A stretch of DNA of 20,378 nt, from contig JAISXC010000097.1 in the NCBI GenBank assembly GCA_031270875.1, forward strand, positions 1 through 20,378, given 5' to 3'. Position numbers and translations under genes: made by a program. The DNA comes from Desulfovibrio sp. (GTDB lineage Bacteria; Desulfobacterota; Desulfovibrionia; Desulfovibrionales; Desulfovibrionaceae). Positions 1 to 7,815 of the stretch are shown here, one piece after another. The notes beneath the pieces are model-generated. The model worked only from the letters and a program-made list of their open reading frames with translations. It ran no database searches and had not been told where the DNA came from. Each line of letters opens with the position of its first letter. The stretch's first letter is position 1.

Positions 1-1277
1 ATATGAGGGCCGTTCTTGACGAAAAGGCTGGTGTTCATCCGCAGGGCCATGTTGTGCATGTTGTCGATATTGCGCGAATGCATGCCAGCCGTATGGCAGA
101 GGCCGCGCTCCAAAAGAAAAGCCCAGTCAATGGCCTCGTCAATGTTTTTCGCCCGCAGCAGCGGAATGACGGGCATCATCTGTTCCGCCCGAGCGAAGGC
201 ATGATTGATGTCGCGCTCCACGTCCACCAAAAGCAGGCGGCAATTCTCCGGCACGCTGATTCCCGCTTCCTGGGCTATGCGCGCCGCGTCACGTCCCACC
301 CACTTGGGATTGGCGGAAACCTTGGGGCCGGGATGCCCGCGCAGCGCGAAACGGGCGATCGCCTCAGCCTGTTCCGGGGAAATCTCCACAGTTCCGAGAG
401 CTTTCATTTCGCTTTTCAACCGGTCCGCGACAGAGTCAACGGCGACGATCTCCTTTTCGTCGGCGCAAATGATGTTGTTGTCAAAAGAGGCGCCGGCGTA
501 AATGCTGCGCGCCGCGCGTTTGACGTCCGCGCTTTCATCAACCACCACGGGCGGATTGCCGGCTCCGGCGGCGATAAGCCGCATGGCGGCGTGCTTGCGG
601 GCCGCCTCCACCACGGCCTCTCCTCCGGTGACCACCAGCAGTTTCACGCCGCTGTGCGCGAAAAGACGTTGCGCGAGATCAATGGACGGCTCCCGGACGG
701 CGCAGAGAAGGTTGGCAATCCCGGTCGATTCGAGGATCGCCTTGTTCAGCAGTTGGATCGCTGTCTGCGAGGTTTTTTTCGCGCCGGGATGCGGCGCGAA
801 CACCACGGCGTTGCCCGCGGCTATCATGCTGATGCTGTTGTTGATGACTGTCGCCGCCGGATTGGTTGAGGGCGTGACCGAGGCGATAACCCCCCAGGGA
901 GCGTTTTCTTCAAGAGCCAACCCCGCGTCGCCCGAAAGAGCGCGCGGCACGAGAATTTCCGTCCCGGGCGTATGCCCGGCCTGCAGAATATTTTTGGCGA
1001 CCTTGTCCGCGACGCGACCCATGCCTGTTTCCCGCACCGCCAATTCCGCCAGAGCGCGCGCATGTTCCGCGCCCGCCTTGCGTATCGCTGAGATCACCCT
1101 GTTCCGCAGGCTCAGGGTGGGGATTTTTTTATAGGCCTCGGAGGCGGCGGAGACGGCGTCGTCAAGCGAGTCAAACAAACCGAAGTCCCCGCCGCGACTC
1201 TGCGGGACGCCGGCGGTTCCCAAGCGTCTCAGCACCTCCGACACAATCCGTTCCACATCATGCTCGGCCAGATTCAT
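1..1277 (-). CDS. eutE: CoA-acylating acetaldehyde dehydrogenase EutE (3' end cut by window edge)
   Basis: Oxidises acetaldehyde to acetyl-CoA with NAD+, inside the microcompartment lumen in related systems. The reverse-strand reading frame runs from an ATG at 1277 to the window edge, giving about 425 residues of a family usually near 467, so only the C-terminus is missing. The N-terminus (MNLAEHDVERIVSEVLRRLG) is an amphipathic helix like the encapsulation peptides of EutE and PduP, followed by a short linker. The body has the EutE landmarks PSTNPAATVINN, VTGGEAVVEAARKH, RLIAAGAGNPPVVVDE and the active-site segment ASFDNNIICADEK, whose Cys is the catalytic nucleophile. An AGGGG-like ribosome site precedes the start. 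It lies 36 bp after the vertex protein gene. In this locus its substrate would be the acetaldehyde released by the glycyl radical enzyme. The family call is very secure; the cellular location is inferred. Confidence 0.95.
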   Translation of the reverse strand, partial: MNLAEHDVERIVSEVLRRLGTAGVPQSRGGDFGLFDSLDDAVSAASEAYKKIPTLSLRNRVISAIRKAGAEHARALAELAVRETGMGRVADKVAKNILQAGHTPGTEILVPRALSGDAGLALEENAPWGVIASVTPSTNPAATVINNSISMIAAGNAVVFAPHPGAKKTSQTAIQLLNKAILESTGIANLLCAVREPSIDLAQRLFAHSGVKLLVVTGGEAVVEAARKHAAMRLIAAGAGNPPVVVDESADVKRAARSIYAGASFDNNIICADEKEIVAVDSVADRLKSEMKALGTVEISPEQAEAIARFALRGHPGPKVSANPKWVGRDAARIAQEAGISVPENCRLLLVDVERDINHAFARAEQMMPVIPLLRAKNIDEAIDWAFLLERGLCHTAGMHSRNIDNMHNMALRMNTSLFVKNGPH

Positions 1278-1313
1278 ATTTGTACCCCTGAACAATTTTT
1301 CCGGACACTGTCC

Positions 1314-1601
1314 TCAGTTTTTCCGGTACAGATTGCCCGCTCTGGAGGAAACGCTGTCCACAATGCCGACCACGGCGAGATCCAGCGGCGCGTCCCTGTC
1401 GATGGCGCAACGGGCCGAGCTTCCCCGCACGGTGAGCACCCATTCCCCCTCGCCGGCTCCGATCGGATCCGCCGCCACATGACAATCGCCGCACGGTTCG
1501 CCTTTTTCATTCACGAATTGCACCAGCAGGAGCGAAGTACCGGGCAGGCCGGGCGCCCGCGCGGTGGCCACCACCTGCCCGACAACCTTGGCAAGTTCCA
1601 T
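1314..1601 (-). CDS. eutN: BMC vertex protein, EutN/CcmL type pentamer
   Basis: Predicted 95-residue pentamer that caps the vertices of the microcompartment shell (BMC-P, Pfam EutN_CcmL). It begins MELAKVVGQVVATARAPGL and contains the family core IGAGEGEWVLTVRGSSAR followed by LDLAVVGIVDSV, which lines up end to end with enterobacterial EutN of the same length. A longer in-frame extension up to 1871 exists, but the ATG at 1601 is preceded by an ideal AGGAGG site five bases upstream, which decides the start. It lies 36 bp before eutE and 137 bp after the hexamer gene, with a strong hairpin in that gap. Only a few pentamers are needed per shell, so low expression relative to the hexamer would make sense. 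Confidence 0.93.
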   Translation of the reverse strand: MELAKVVGQVVATARAPGLPGTSLLLVQFVNEKGEPCGDCHVAADPIGAGEGEWVLTVRGSSARCAIDRDAPLDLAVVGIVDSVSSRAGNLYRKN

Positions 1602-1646
1602 AGAACCTCCTGAATATGCGCGGTCCCGGCTCCGCGCGCCAAAACG

Positions 1647-1683
1647 CATCCCGCGGGCCCGCTTCCCGCCCGTTCGCGGGATG
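1647..1683 (-). other. Intercistronic hairpin between hexamer and vertex genes
   Basis: A perfect 9-bp inverted repeat (CATCCCGCG at 1647-1655 and CGCGGGATG at 1675-1683) encloses a 19-base G+C-rich loop. It lies in the 137-bp gap between the eutM-like and eutN genes. No run of T follows in the reading direction, so it does not look like a simple terminator. It could be a partial attenuator or a 3' stabiliser that keeps hexamer mRNA more abundant than vertex mRNA. The structure is seen directly; the role is inference. Confidence 0.5.
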
Positions 1684-1738
1684 ACCGCACACGCCACCGG
1701 ACGTTTCCGGCCTAGTCTTATTCCGGGTTCACGCGGCG

Positions 1739-2023
1739 TTATCCTTGCTTGCGCTGCAGCGGAAACACTCCTTCCAGATCGGAATGGGGACGCGGGATCA
1801 CATGCACGGAAACAAGTTCGCCGCCCATGCGCTGCACCGCGCTCACTCCGGCATCCGTCGCGGCCTTGCACGCGGCCACATCGCCCCTGACAACGGCCGT
1901 CACAAAACCGCCGCCGATCTGCTCATAGGCGATGAGGGTGACCCTCGCCGCTTTCACCATGGCATCCGCCGCCTCAATCAAAGCCACAAGACCTTTGGTT
2001 TCAATCATGCCGAGCGCGTCCAT
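1739..2023 (-). CDS. eutM: BMC hexameric shell protein, EutM/PduA type
   Basis: Predicted 94-residue BMC-H protein, the main hexagonal tile of the shell facets. It starts [20 protein letters not shown] and carries the BMC-domain core [20 protein letters not shown] and [18 protein letters not shown]. This is close to EutM of enteric bacteria along its whole length. The GGGF pore loop resembles the EutM pore. Three in-frame ATGs exist (2041, 2029, 2023). The ATG at 2023 is chosen because GGAGGAG lies six bases upstream of it and because the MDALGMIET start matches the family. It lies 22 bp after the phosphotransacetylase gene. It is the only BMC-H gene in the window; more may lie beyond the left edge. 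Confidence 0.95.
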   Translation of the reverse strand: MDALGMIETKGLVALIEAADAMVKAARVTLIAYEQIGGGFVTAVVRGDVAACKAATDAGVSAVQRMGGELVSVHVIPRPHSDLEGVFPLQRKQG

Positions 2024-2045
2024 TTTCATCTCCTCCAACATCAGG

Positions 2046-3149
2046 TTACTGTTTTCCGGACGGTCGCCCGTCCGCTTTCAGGAAACCGCGGCCCGCATCC
2101 GCGACATCTCCGTTTTTCCCAAGTTCCATCGCCAGACCGACAAGCGCCGCCTTGTACACATCGTCCGCGTCGCACCCTCTGGACAGATCATGCCAGCCCC
2201 CGCCGAGTCCCTGCAGAAACGGACCGAGGGCCGTATATCCTCCCAGGCGCTGGGCGACCTTGTAGGCGATGTTTCCCGCTTCCAGCGAAGGGAAGATAAA
2301 CACGTTGGCCTTTCCACCCAGCGGGCTGTCCGGCATTTTTCTGCGGGCCACTTCCTCGTCCACGGCAGCGTCAAACTGTATTTCGCCATCCGCGAGCAAA
2401 TCCGGCGCCCGTTCGCGAACGAGCCTGAAAGCTTCGCGCACATGGTCAACGCGGGGGTGTCTGGCGCTGCCTTTTGTGGAAAACGAAAGAAGGGCGACGC
2501 GCGGTTCTTCCCCAAGCATGCGCCTGTACTGGCGCGCTGAGGAAATGCTGATATCCGCGAGCTGTTCCACGGTAGGCTCCGGGATTACCCCGACATCGGA
2601 GAAAATAAAGCAATTCCCGCCGTCCGGGGAAAGCATGAAGAAGAAGCCTGAAACCGTGCGCGTCTCCGGGGCCGTCCCCAGGATGCGCAGTCCCGCCCGC
2701 ATTACGTCCGGCGTGGAAGACAGATTCCCGGCAATGCCGGCCGCGGCCTCCCCCCTCTTCACTATCAGACAGGCCGCTGTCAGGGGACGGCGCGCCGCCT
2801 CTTCCGCCTCGTCCATGCTCACGTTTTTTCCCCGCCCGGCCATGAGGAGGGCATAGTCCTCCGCATTGCGCGCCAGCAGCCGCGGGGCGGAAGGATCCGC
2901 CACATCCAGAAGTTCTCCCCTTTTCGCCTCCCTGTTCAGAAGATCAAGCAGAATTTGCGGTCTTCCGAGCACAAGCGGGCGGGCCAGCCCGTCGCGGCGC
3001 AACCTGAGGGCGGCGCGCAATACACGCTGGTCTTCCCCGTCGGGGAAGACCACAACGGGATTTTTACCCCTGCATGTCGCCATGCTGCGCTCAAGAATAC
3101 GCGCTGCCGCGCTCTGGGCGTCCACCGGCAAAGAGGAAACGCGCTTCAT
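2046..3149 (-). CDS. eutD: Phosphate acetyltransferase, EutD type
   Basis: Converts acetyl-CoA and phosphate to acetyl phosphate and CoA, which regenerates CoA in the compartment and feeds ATP synthesis by acetate kinase (not in this window). The 367-residue protein matches EutD across its length: [13 protein letters not shown] near residue 32, then [56 protein letters not shown] and WHDLSRGC. The enteric EutD, of about 338 residues, begins near ILERS here, so about 17 extra N-terminal residues ([17 protein letters not shown]) precede the common core. They could be an encapsulation signal. The start lies 2 bp from the stop of the EutT-like gene, with no strong ribosome site, which suggests translational coupling. 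The enzyme family call is secure. Confidence 0.95.
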   Translation of the reverse strand: MKRVSSLPVDAQSAAARILERSMATCRGKNPVVVFPDGEDQRVLRAALRLRRDGLARPLVLGRPQILLDLLNREAKRGELLDVADPSAPRLLARNAEDYALLMAGRGKNVSMDEAEEAARRPLTAACLIVKRGEAAAGIAGNLSSTPDVMRAGLRILGTAPETRTVSGFFFMLSPDGGNCFIFSDVGVIPEPTVEQLADISISSARQYRRMLGEEPRVALLSFSTKGSARHPRVDHVREAFRLVRERAPDLLADGEIQFDAAVDEEVARRKMPDSPLGGKANVFIFPSLEAGNIAYKVAQRLGGYTALGPFLQGLGGGWHDLSRGCDADDVYKAALVGLAMELGKNGDVADAGRGFLKADGRPSGKQ

Positions 3150-3151
3150 TT

Positions 3152-4279
3152 TTATTTCAAAAGCGCCGTGTCCGGCAGTCTGACGCCGTTTTCAGCCAGC
3201 CGCGTGAACAGCATGAGCACATACACGGCGCTGGAAAGCCTGTTCAGCGATTCTTGTATGTCGTTGCGGCAGAGGGCGGCTCTCGCGACGGCCAGTTCCG
3301 TTTCGCGCACCTGGGTGCGCAGGCGGTTTAAAAAAGCCATGTTTACGCCCAGCGCCGCGTCGGGCGTCAGATGATCCGTTCCCAGATACCGACGCGGGTT
3401 GCGGGAGACGGCCCGCAACGCTTCCGGGCTCATGCCGGCCATGCCCTGCGCCGGCAGTATGCTGCCGGAAATCTCGGCCGCCAGGGTCTGAAAAACCCAT
3501 TCCTTGAGATCGGCGAGGCATTCCTTGAGCAAGTCCGGAAGCTTCGCCTTCGGGTCAAACAGCGTTTGCGTCAGCACGATCTCAGCCATGAGATTGTCCA
3601 GTTTGCCGCGCGCCTCAATGCGCGGATGGGTTTTCGCCACCATGCTCGCGGCGTCAAGATGGGTCAGGCCCGGTTCCGCGCGTCCCGCGCGTTCCGCGCC
3701 GGGCTGGATGTCGCCCGCCTCCTGGCCGCATTGCGGCTCAGCGCCTTCCGCGACCACCCGCAGGCGCTGCCCGCGGATGTATTCTCTGGCTGAGGGGGTC
3801 AGTTTCTCCGCTGCGGAAAGAACGAGCTCTCCGCCTTCGGCAATGGAGCGTTGCCGTATGTCGTCTTCCGTCAAAAAAATCATACATACTCCCATTCGGC
3901 AGTCCACACCGCGCGCGTTTTTTTCGCTTTCGGATTTTCCGCGCCGCCCGTCGGACGCGAATTGCGCGGGCGGCGTGAGCGCTCTTTCCAGAGGCTGCCC
4001 GGCGCAAAGGGTAATCTGCCCCGGAACCATCGCGGCTTCCGGTCTGGGAAAAGCGGCGTCCGGAGCCGGCAGTGACGAAACCTGAAAGCAGGGGGCCGTT
4101 TGCCTCATGCCGCCTTCCAGCGACGCGGTTTCTACGAAAACGAGACGGATTCCCAATTCGCGGGCGTCGTCTCTGGCCAGCGGAGTGAGAAGTGTTCCGG
4201 GGGGCACTGCCATTTCGCCCCGCCCCTCTTTGCGAGCTGTCCGCACATCATCCGCGGTAATCACATGTTTGGCCGTCAT
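3152..4279 (-). CDS. eutT: EutT-like protein (corrinoid adenosyltransferase family) with duplicated N-terminal module
   Basis: A 375-residue protein whose C-terminal half (about 206-360) matches EutT, the ethanolamine-pathway cobalamin adenosyltransferase: [44 protein letters not shown] and [14 protein letters not shown]. Two copies of the small module found at the N-terminus of EutT and EutQ are present. One is at residues 6-50 ([13 protein letters not shown]...[17 protein letters not shown]), the other at 135-178 ([10 protein letters not shown]...[17 protein letters not shown]). A low-complexity linker separates them. EutT is about 267 residues, so the first 130 are extra. An ATG at 3883 (residue 133) has GGGAG six bases upstream and could yield a normal-sized EutT. 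The CCxxC metal motif known in enteric EutT is not visible; only C184 lies in that stretch. No B12 enzyme is encoded here, so the real role is uncertain. Confidence 0.85.
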   Translation of the reverse strand: MTAKHVITADDVRTARKEGRGEMAVPPGTLLTPLARDDARELGIRLVFVETASLEGGMRQTAPCFQVSSLPAPDAAFPRPEAAMVPGQITLCAGQPLERALTPPAQFASDGRRGKSESEKNARGVDCRMGVCMIFLTEDDIRQRSIAEGGELVLSAAEKLTPSAREYIRGQRLRVVAEGAEPQCGQEAGDIQPGAERAGRAEPGLTHLDAASMVAKTHPRIEARGKLDNLMAEIVLTQTLFDPKAKLPDLLKECLADLKEWVFQTLAAEISGSILPAQGMAGMSPEALRAVSRNPRRYLGTDHLTPDAALGVNMAFLNRLRTQVRETELAVARAALCRNDIQESLNRLSSAVYVLMLFTRLAENGVRLPDTALLK

Positions 4280-4299
4280 GACAGAATACCTGTATGAAT

Positions 4300-4857
4300 T
4301 TAAAGCACTTGTTCAAAAAAAGCTTCCGCCGGGCGGGGAATGACCACTTTCGCCACCAGCAGGCCGGCTTCCTCGGCCAGCCGCGAGCCGGACTCCACGG
4401 ACGCCTGCACGGCCGCCACATCGCCGCTGAACAGGGCGTAGCCCTTGCCGCCGATTCCCAGAGCGACGCGCACGTCCAGAATGCGCACTTCCGCCGCCTT
4501 TACCGCGGCGTCCGAGGCCGCGATGATTGAGGCCGCCGAGTAGGTTTCAAGTATTCCCAAGGCCTCGCGTTCGACGCTCCGCCCGGTGCCGGAAAGCGCG
4601 GCAATCACATCGGGATGGATATTGGGCAGGAGAAACCAGTCCGCCACAAGCGGGGGAACAAGAATTATGCCCGCTTCCAGTGAGGCGGAAACAGCGGCCA
4701 CATCGCCGGCGACGCAGGACAGATATTTGCCCGGACAGACCGTTTTGAAAAAAACGGGAAACACTTCGGCGGCTTTGACCATGCGATCCGCCGCCTCCAT
4801 TCCCGCGGCGATGCTTGTGAATTCCAGCATCCCCACAGCCGTGAAACGCTCATGCAT
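4300..4857 (-). CDS. pduT: BMC tandem-domain shell trimer, PduT type with Fe-S cysteine
   Basis: Predicted 185-residue BMC-T protein with two BMC domains in tandem (about 9-90 and 98-180), which forms trimers that occupy hexagonal positions in the shell. The first domain holds FKTVCPGKYLSCVAGD. The Cys (C41) sits in the CPGK context of PduT, where three such residues bind one [4Fe-4S] cluster at the centre of the trimer. The second domain has ALGIGGKGYALFSGDVAAVQAS. The start codon overlaps the end of the pduS gene by 8 bases, and GGAG lies upstream within that gene. The tight coupling to PduS supports a joint role in moving electrons through the shell, which is the function proposed for the Pdu pair. 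The assignment is secure; the electron-transfer role is inferred. Confidence 0.92.
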   Translation of the reverse strand: MHERFTAVGMLEFTSIAAGMEAADRMVKAAEVFPVFFKTVCPGKYLSCVAGDVAAVSASLEAGIILVPPLVADWFLLPNIHPDVIAALSGTGRSVEREALGILETYSAASIIAASDAAVKAAEVRILDVRVALGIGGKGYALFSGDVAAVQASVESGSRLAEEAGLLVAKVVIPRPAEAFFEQVL

Positions 4858-6199
4858 ACTCTTCGCTCCGTATGGTCACCGCGTCGTCCACAGAGACGAC
4901 CAGGCCGCTGATGCCGGCATGGGCGCGCGCGCCGAGGGATTTCTCCGGGATTTCCCCTACGCACTCGCCCGACCGCACTTTCTGTCCGGGCAGAACCAGG
5001 GGCAGAGCCGGCGCGCCGATATGACGCCCCAGGGGCACGCGTATCACATCGGGTTTCAGCGTGCCGAGATCCGGAGTTTCCAGACCCATGTACCGCGAAA
5101 TGCCGAGCCGGAACGCCAGCCGGGACAAGGGAATTTTGCGGTATTCGCGGGGATGCGTCTGTTCCTCCTTTGTCTCGCGCGGGCCGTCATAGAGGATTTT
5201 CGCGCTGTTCAGGGCCTGTTTTATCGCCTGATTGACGCGGCGCGGCGAGAGCCTCATGGGGCAGGCATAATGCTCGCATACGCCGCATCCGCTGCACAAA
5301 TACGCCTTCCTCCCGACTTCGCTTTCCATTTCCGCGCCCGCTCCGAATACCCGCATCACCCTGTGCGTTTCAAAGGGCTGGCCTATCAGCATTCGCGGGC
5401 ACAGGTCGGAACAGAAACGGCACTGGATGCAGGCCGAGGCCGCCCTGCGGCGCATGCGCTCCACATTCTGCGACGCGTTGAGATGCAGACAATGCCCCCG
5501 CGGAAGCGCGATGAGGCCGCCGTCGGTTTTGGCGACGTGTTCCTTTTTCAAGGCCGCTTCACTCTCCACAAGGCGCCCCATCATGGGGCCCCCCAGAATG
5601 AAAACCGGATCCTCCACCAGCGCCCCGCCGGCCGCGGCAAGGCATTTGTCCATTGAAGTGCCCACGGGAACCCGCACTGTCCCCGGCTGCCGCACCTCAC
5701 CCGTCACCGTCAGCGTTTTGTGCGTCACGGATGCTCCCCGCAAGGCGGCATCCACGGAAACGAGCGTCCCCACGTTGGCGACCATGCACCCGGTCTGCAA
5801 AGGTATGCCCAAGGCGGGCACCGATCTGCCGGTCAGCTCGCGCACAAGGATCTGCTCGTCCCCGGCGGGATAAAAATCCTCAAGCAGGGCCATTTCAAGG
5901 CCAAACTCACCGCAAGCCTCGCTGACCTTGGGGATCGCCCCGGTCTGCTTTTTCTTCAGGGCGAAAATGCCCCTGCCAGCCCCCGAGGCGCGTTTCAATC
6001 CGGCAAGGGCGCGGGCTATGGCCCGCGCGCCGCGTTCCATATGGCGCCTGTCCGTATGCAGGAGAGGCTCGCACTCACAGCCGTTGGCAATGACCGTATC
6101 CGCGGCCCCGGCATACTTGACGTGGGCGGGAAAGCCGGCTCCCCCCTCGCCGACGACGCCGGCGGCGCGTACCGCCTCTATGAACTGATCCCTGTCCAT
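4850..6199 (-). CDS. pduS: PduS-type Fe-S flavoprotein (RnfC-like NADH-dependent reductase)
   Basis: A 449-residue RnfC-like protein of the PduS family, an FMN and Fe-S protein that oxidises NADH and was described as a cobalamin reductase in the propanediol system. It has the N-terminal GEGGAGFPAHVKY nucleotide-binding segment (G19-P24), NGCECEPLLHTD near 40, and DFYPAGDEQ near 108. A SLBB-type middle region follows (VTGEVRQPGTVRVPVG). Two [4Fe-4S] motifs are visible: C257-C260-C263-C267 and C302-C305-C308-C313. The start is 7 bp past the amidohydrolase stop, and the end overlaps the pduT start. With no B12-dependent enzyme in view, a role in reoxidising NADH or supplying electrons across the shell is more likely than cobalamin reduction. 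That role is inference. Confidence 0.92.
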   Translation of the reverse strand: MDRDQFIEAVRAAGVVGEGGAGFPAHVKYAGAADTVIANGCECEPLLHTDRRHMERGARAIARALAGLKRASGAGRGIFALKKKQTGAIPKVSEACGEFGLEMALLEDFYPAGDEQILVRELTGRSVPALGIPLQTGCMVANVGTLVSVDAALRGASVTHKTLTVTGEVRQPGTVRVPVGTSMDKCLAAAGGALVEDPVFILGGPMMGRLVESEAALKKEHVAKTDGGLIALPRGHCLHLNASQNVERMRRRAASACIQCRFCSDLCPRMLIGQPFETHRVMRVFGAGAEMESEVGRKAYLCSGCGVCEHYACPMRLSPRRVNQAIKQALNSAKILYDGPRETKEEQTHPREYRKIPLSRLAFRLGISRYMGLETPDLGTLKPDVIRVPLGRHIGAPALPLVLPGQKVRSGECVGEIPEKSLGARAHAGISGLVVSVDDAVTIRSEEYA

Positions 6200-6206
6200 G
6201 CGCCGG

Positions 6207-7136
6207 TCATCTCATTCGCCCGGAGGCCGGAATAAAGGGCAGATAGGGAAGCGGGAACTCCTGCGGGAGCGGGGACGGCCCCGGGTTTCTTCCGGAAACG
6301 GCGGGAGCGAGGCCGAGGATGCGCCGGGCGTTGTCGTACATGACCTTGCGGCGCACGTCGTCTTTCAGTTTAAGATTGTTGTAGATGCGTATGGCTTCTT
6401 CCTGTTCCACGAAGGGATGGGCGCTGGCGAACACGACCTTGTCTCCTATGGCGCTGTTGAGCGCCTGGACATAGGCCTCGGCCATGGGGGCGAGCTCATA
6501 CTCCGAAAGATCCATGTACACGTTGGCATTGCGCATGCAGGCGAAAATGGCCTCGTTCACGAACGGGTAGCCGCCGTGGCTCATGATGACGGTCAGCTCC
6601 GGAAAGTCGCGGGCCACGATATCCACATGACGCGGGTCAATGTAGTCCATGACAGCGCGGGGCACCTGGGGCGGAGGCGCCGTGGTGACAAAGACGGGAA
6701 TTTTCAGCTCGCAGCATTTGGAATAGAGGGGATAGTACCGCGCCTCGTGAGGAGGAATGTGGGCCAGATAGGGGTCAATGGCGATGCCGCGCATGCCGTG
6801 CGCTTCAACGGCGTGAACGATTTCATGCACGGCCTTCATCCCCTTGTGCGGATCTGTGCCCCAAAAACCTATGAACTTTTTCGGATAGGCTCTGACAAAT
6901 TCCAGCACGCTTCCGTTGTTGGCCGGAAAACCGTAGGTGATCTCACAGTCCCTGCCTGTGACCACGGCAAGCTCCACTCCGCGTTTTTCCATGTCCGCGA
7001 CTATTTCGGGCAGGGGCTGGGGCACGCGTCTGTCAAAATTGATGGCCTCGCAGGTGGCCTTGAACATGGCGCTGTTTTTGATGCCGTCAATAACTTCGGG
7101 AGTGTTGGGCCGAAAACGGAAGTCGATGATCTTCAT
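6207..7136 (-). CDS. Amidohydrolase-2 fold (TIM-barrel) protein with degenerate metal site
   Basis: A 309-residue protein resembling the amidohydrolase_2 family (Pfam PF04909, metal-dependent hydrolases and decarboxylases). Barrel signatures are seen in GMRGIAIDP (115-122), ELTVIMSHGGYPFVNEA (180-196) and the C-terminal DNARRILGL (268-276). The usual metal ligands are mostly absent. The first-strand HxH is R7-F-R9 (IDFRFRP). The mid-barrel His is replaced around T151-T152 (IPVFVTTAPPP). The late-barrel Asp is A239 (FASAHPF). H187 remains. A Pro-rich tail follows residue 280. The ATG at 7136 is chosen because GAGGA lies seven bases upstream; a longer ORF start at 7184 would overlap the preceding gene and lacks this. 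The substrate is unknown. It could be a non-metal enzyme, a binding protein or a structural partner. Confidence 0.75.
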   Translation of the reverse strand: MKIIDFRFRPNTPEVIDGIKNSAMFKATCEAINFDRRVPQPLPEIVADMEKRGVELAVVTGRDCEITYGFPANNGSVLEFVRAYPKKFIGFWGTDPHKGMKAVHEIVHAVEAHGMRGIAIDPYLAHIPPHEARYYPLYSKCCELKIPVFVTTAPPPQVPRAVMDYIDPRHVDIVARDFPELTVIMSHGGYPFVNEAIFACMRNANVYMDLSEYELAPMAEAYVQALNSAIGDKVVFASAHPFVEQEEAIRIYNNLKLKDDVRRKVMYDNARRILGLAPAVSGRNPGPSPLPQEFPLPYLPFIPASGRMR

Positions 7137-7149
7137 GCGGGTTTCCTCG

Positions 7150-7797
7150 TCACATCGCGTCGAGAATGGGGTACGTAAAATCAACCAAAATCATCACCTG
7201 TTCCCCGCCGTCCGCGCGCAACAAGGTCACTTCCGCCTCGCGCGTGACTGAAGGGGCCAGCATGAAAAAATCCGTGAGATTGCGCGCCATGATTTTTGTG
7301 TCCCGGGAAAGGCCGCCGGTGGCGAACCAGGCGTACGTGACGCGCTTGTGCGGGCCGCCGGAAAGCATTTCCCCGATTTTTTCCTGCAGGGCCTTGGGAC
7401 CGTCAATCTTCAAAAAGGATATGAAATCAAGGCTTCTGTCGTCCGCGAGCAGGGCAAGAATCTCATACCCTTCGTCGCTCAGGAAGGAGGTGACCGCTTC
7501 CATGCGCCCGGCGGAATAGGCTGCCATGAGACTGACGCGGACAAGCCTTTCATCCCGGAATTCAAGGCGGGGCACCCACTTGTGGCCGGCAAAGGATGTC
7601 TCTGGCAGCAGGATGTCCCCGGCGAAATTCTCTTCGCTTTCCGTCGCGCCCGGCAGGGCGGCGATTTCGGCCTTGGGGGCGTGATAGGCGTAATTTTCAA
7701 AAAGAAGCCGTGGAGTCTGCCCGGCGGCATGAGCAGGGCCAAAGCCGTTCGCCGCGGCGAACAAAAGCAGCATCAAAGAAAACAGCAGTCTGCGCAT
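7150..7797 (-). CDS. Secreted protein of unknown function
   Basis: I do not recognise this 215-residue protein. It opens with a clear signal peptide: basic MRR, a hydrophobic stretch to about residue 17, and a likely cleavage after AHA near residue 24. The mature part (about 190 residues) is a mixed alpha/beta sequence with no Cys and no membrane segment, so it should be a soluble periplasmic protein. It sits 18 bp after the large TRAP subunit gene and its stop is 13 bp before the amidohydrolase start, so it is co-transcribed with both. Its ribosome site is weak. The context suggests a helper for sulfonate uptake or periplasmic handling, but no motif supports a specific function. Confidence 0.8.
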   Translation of the reverse strand: MRRLLFSLMLLLFAAANGFGPAHAAGQTPRLLFENYAYHAPKAEIAALPGATESEENFAGDILLPETSFAGHKWVPRLEFRDERLVRVSLMAAYSAGRMEAVTSFLSDEGYEILALLADDRSLDFISFLKIDGPKALQEKIGEMLSGGPHKRVTYAWFATGGLSRDTKIMARNLTDFFMLAPSVTREAEVTLLRADGGEQVMILVDFTYPILDAM

Positions 7798-7815
7798 GAC
7801 AATAGTCTAGTCCTG

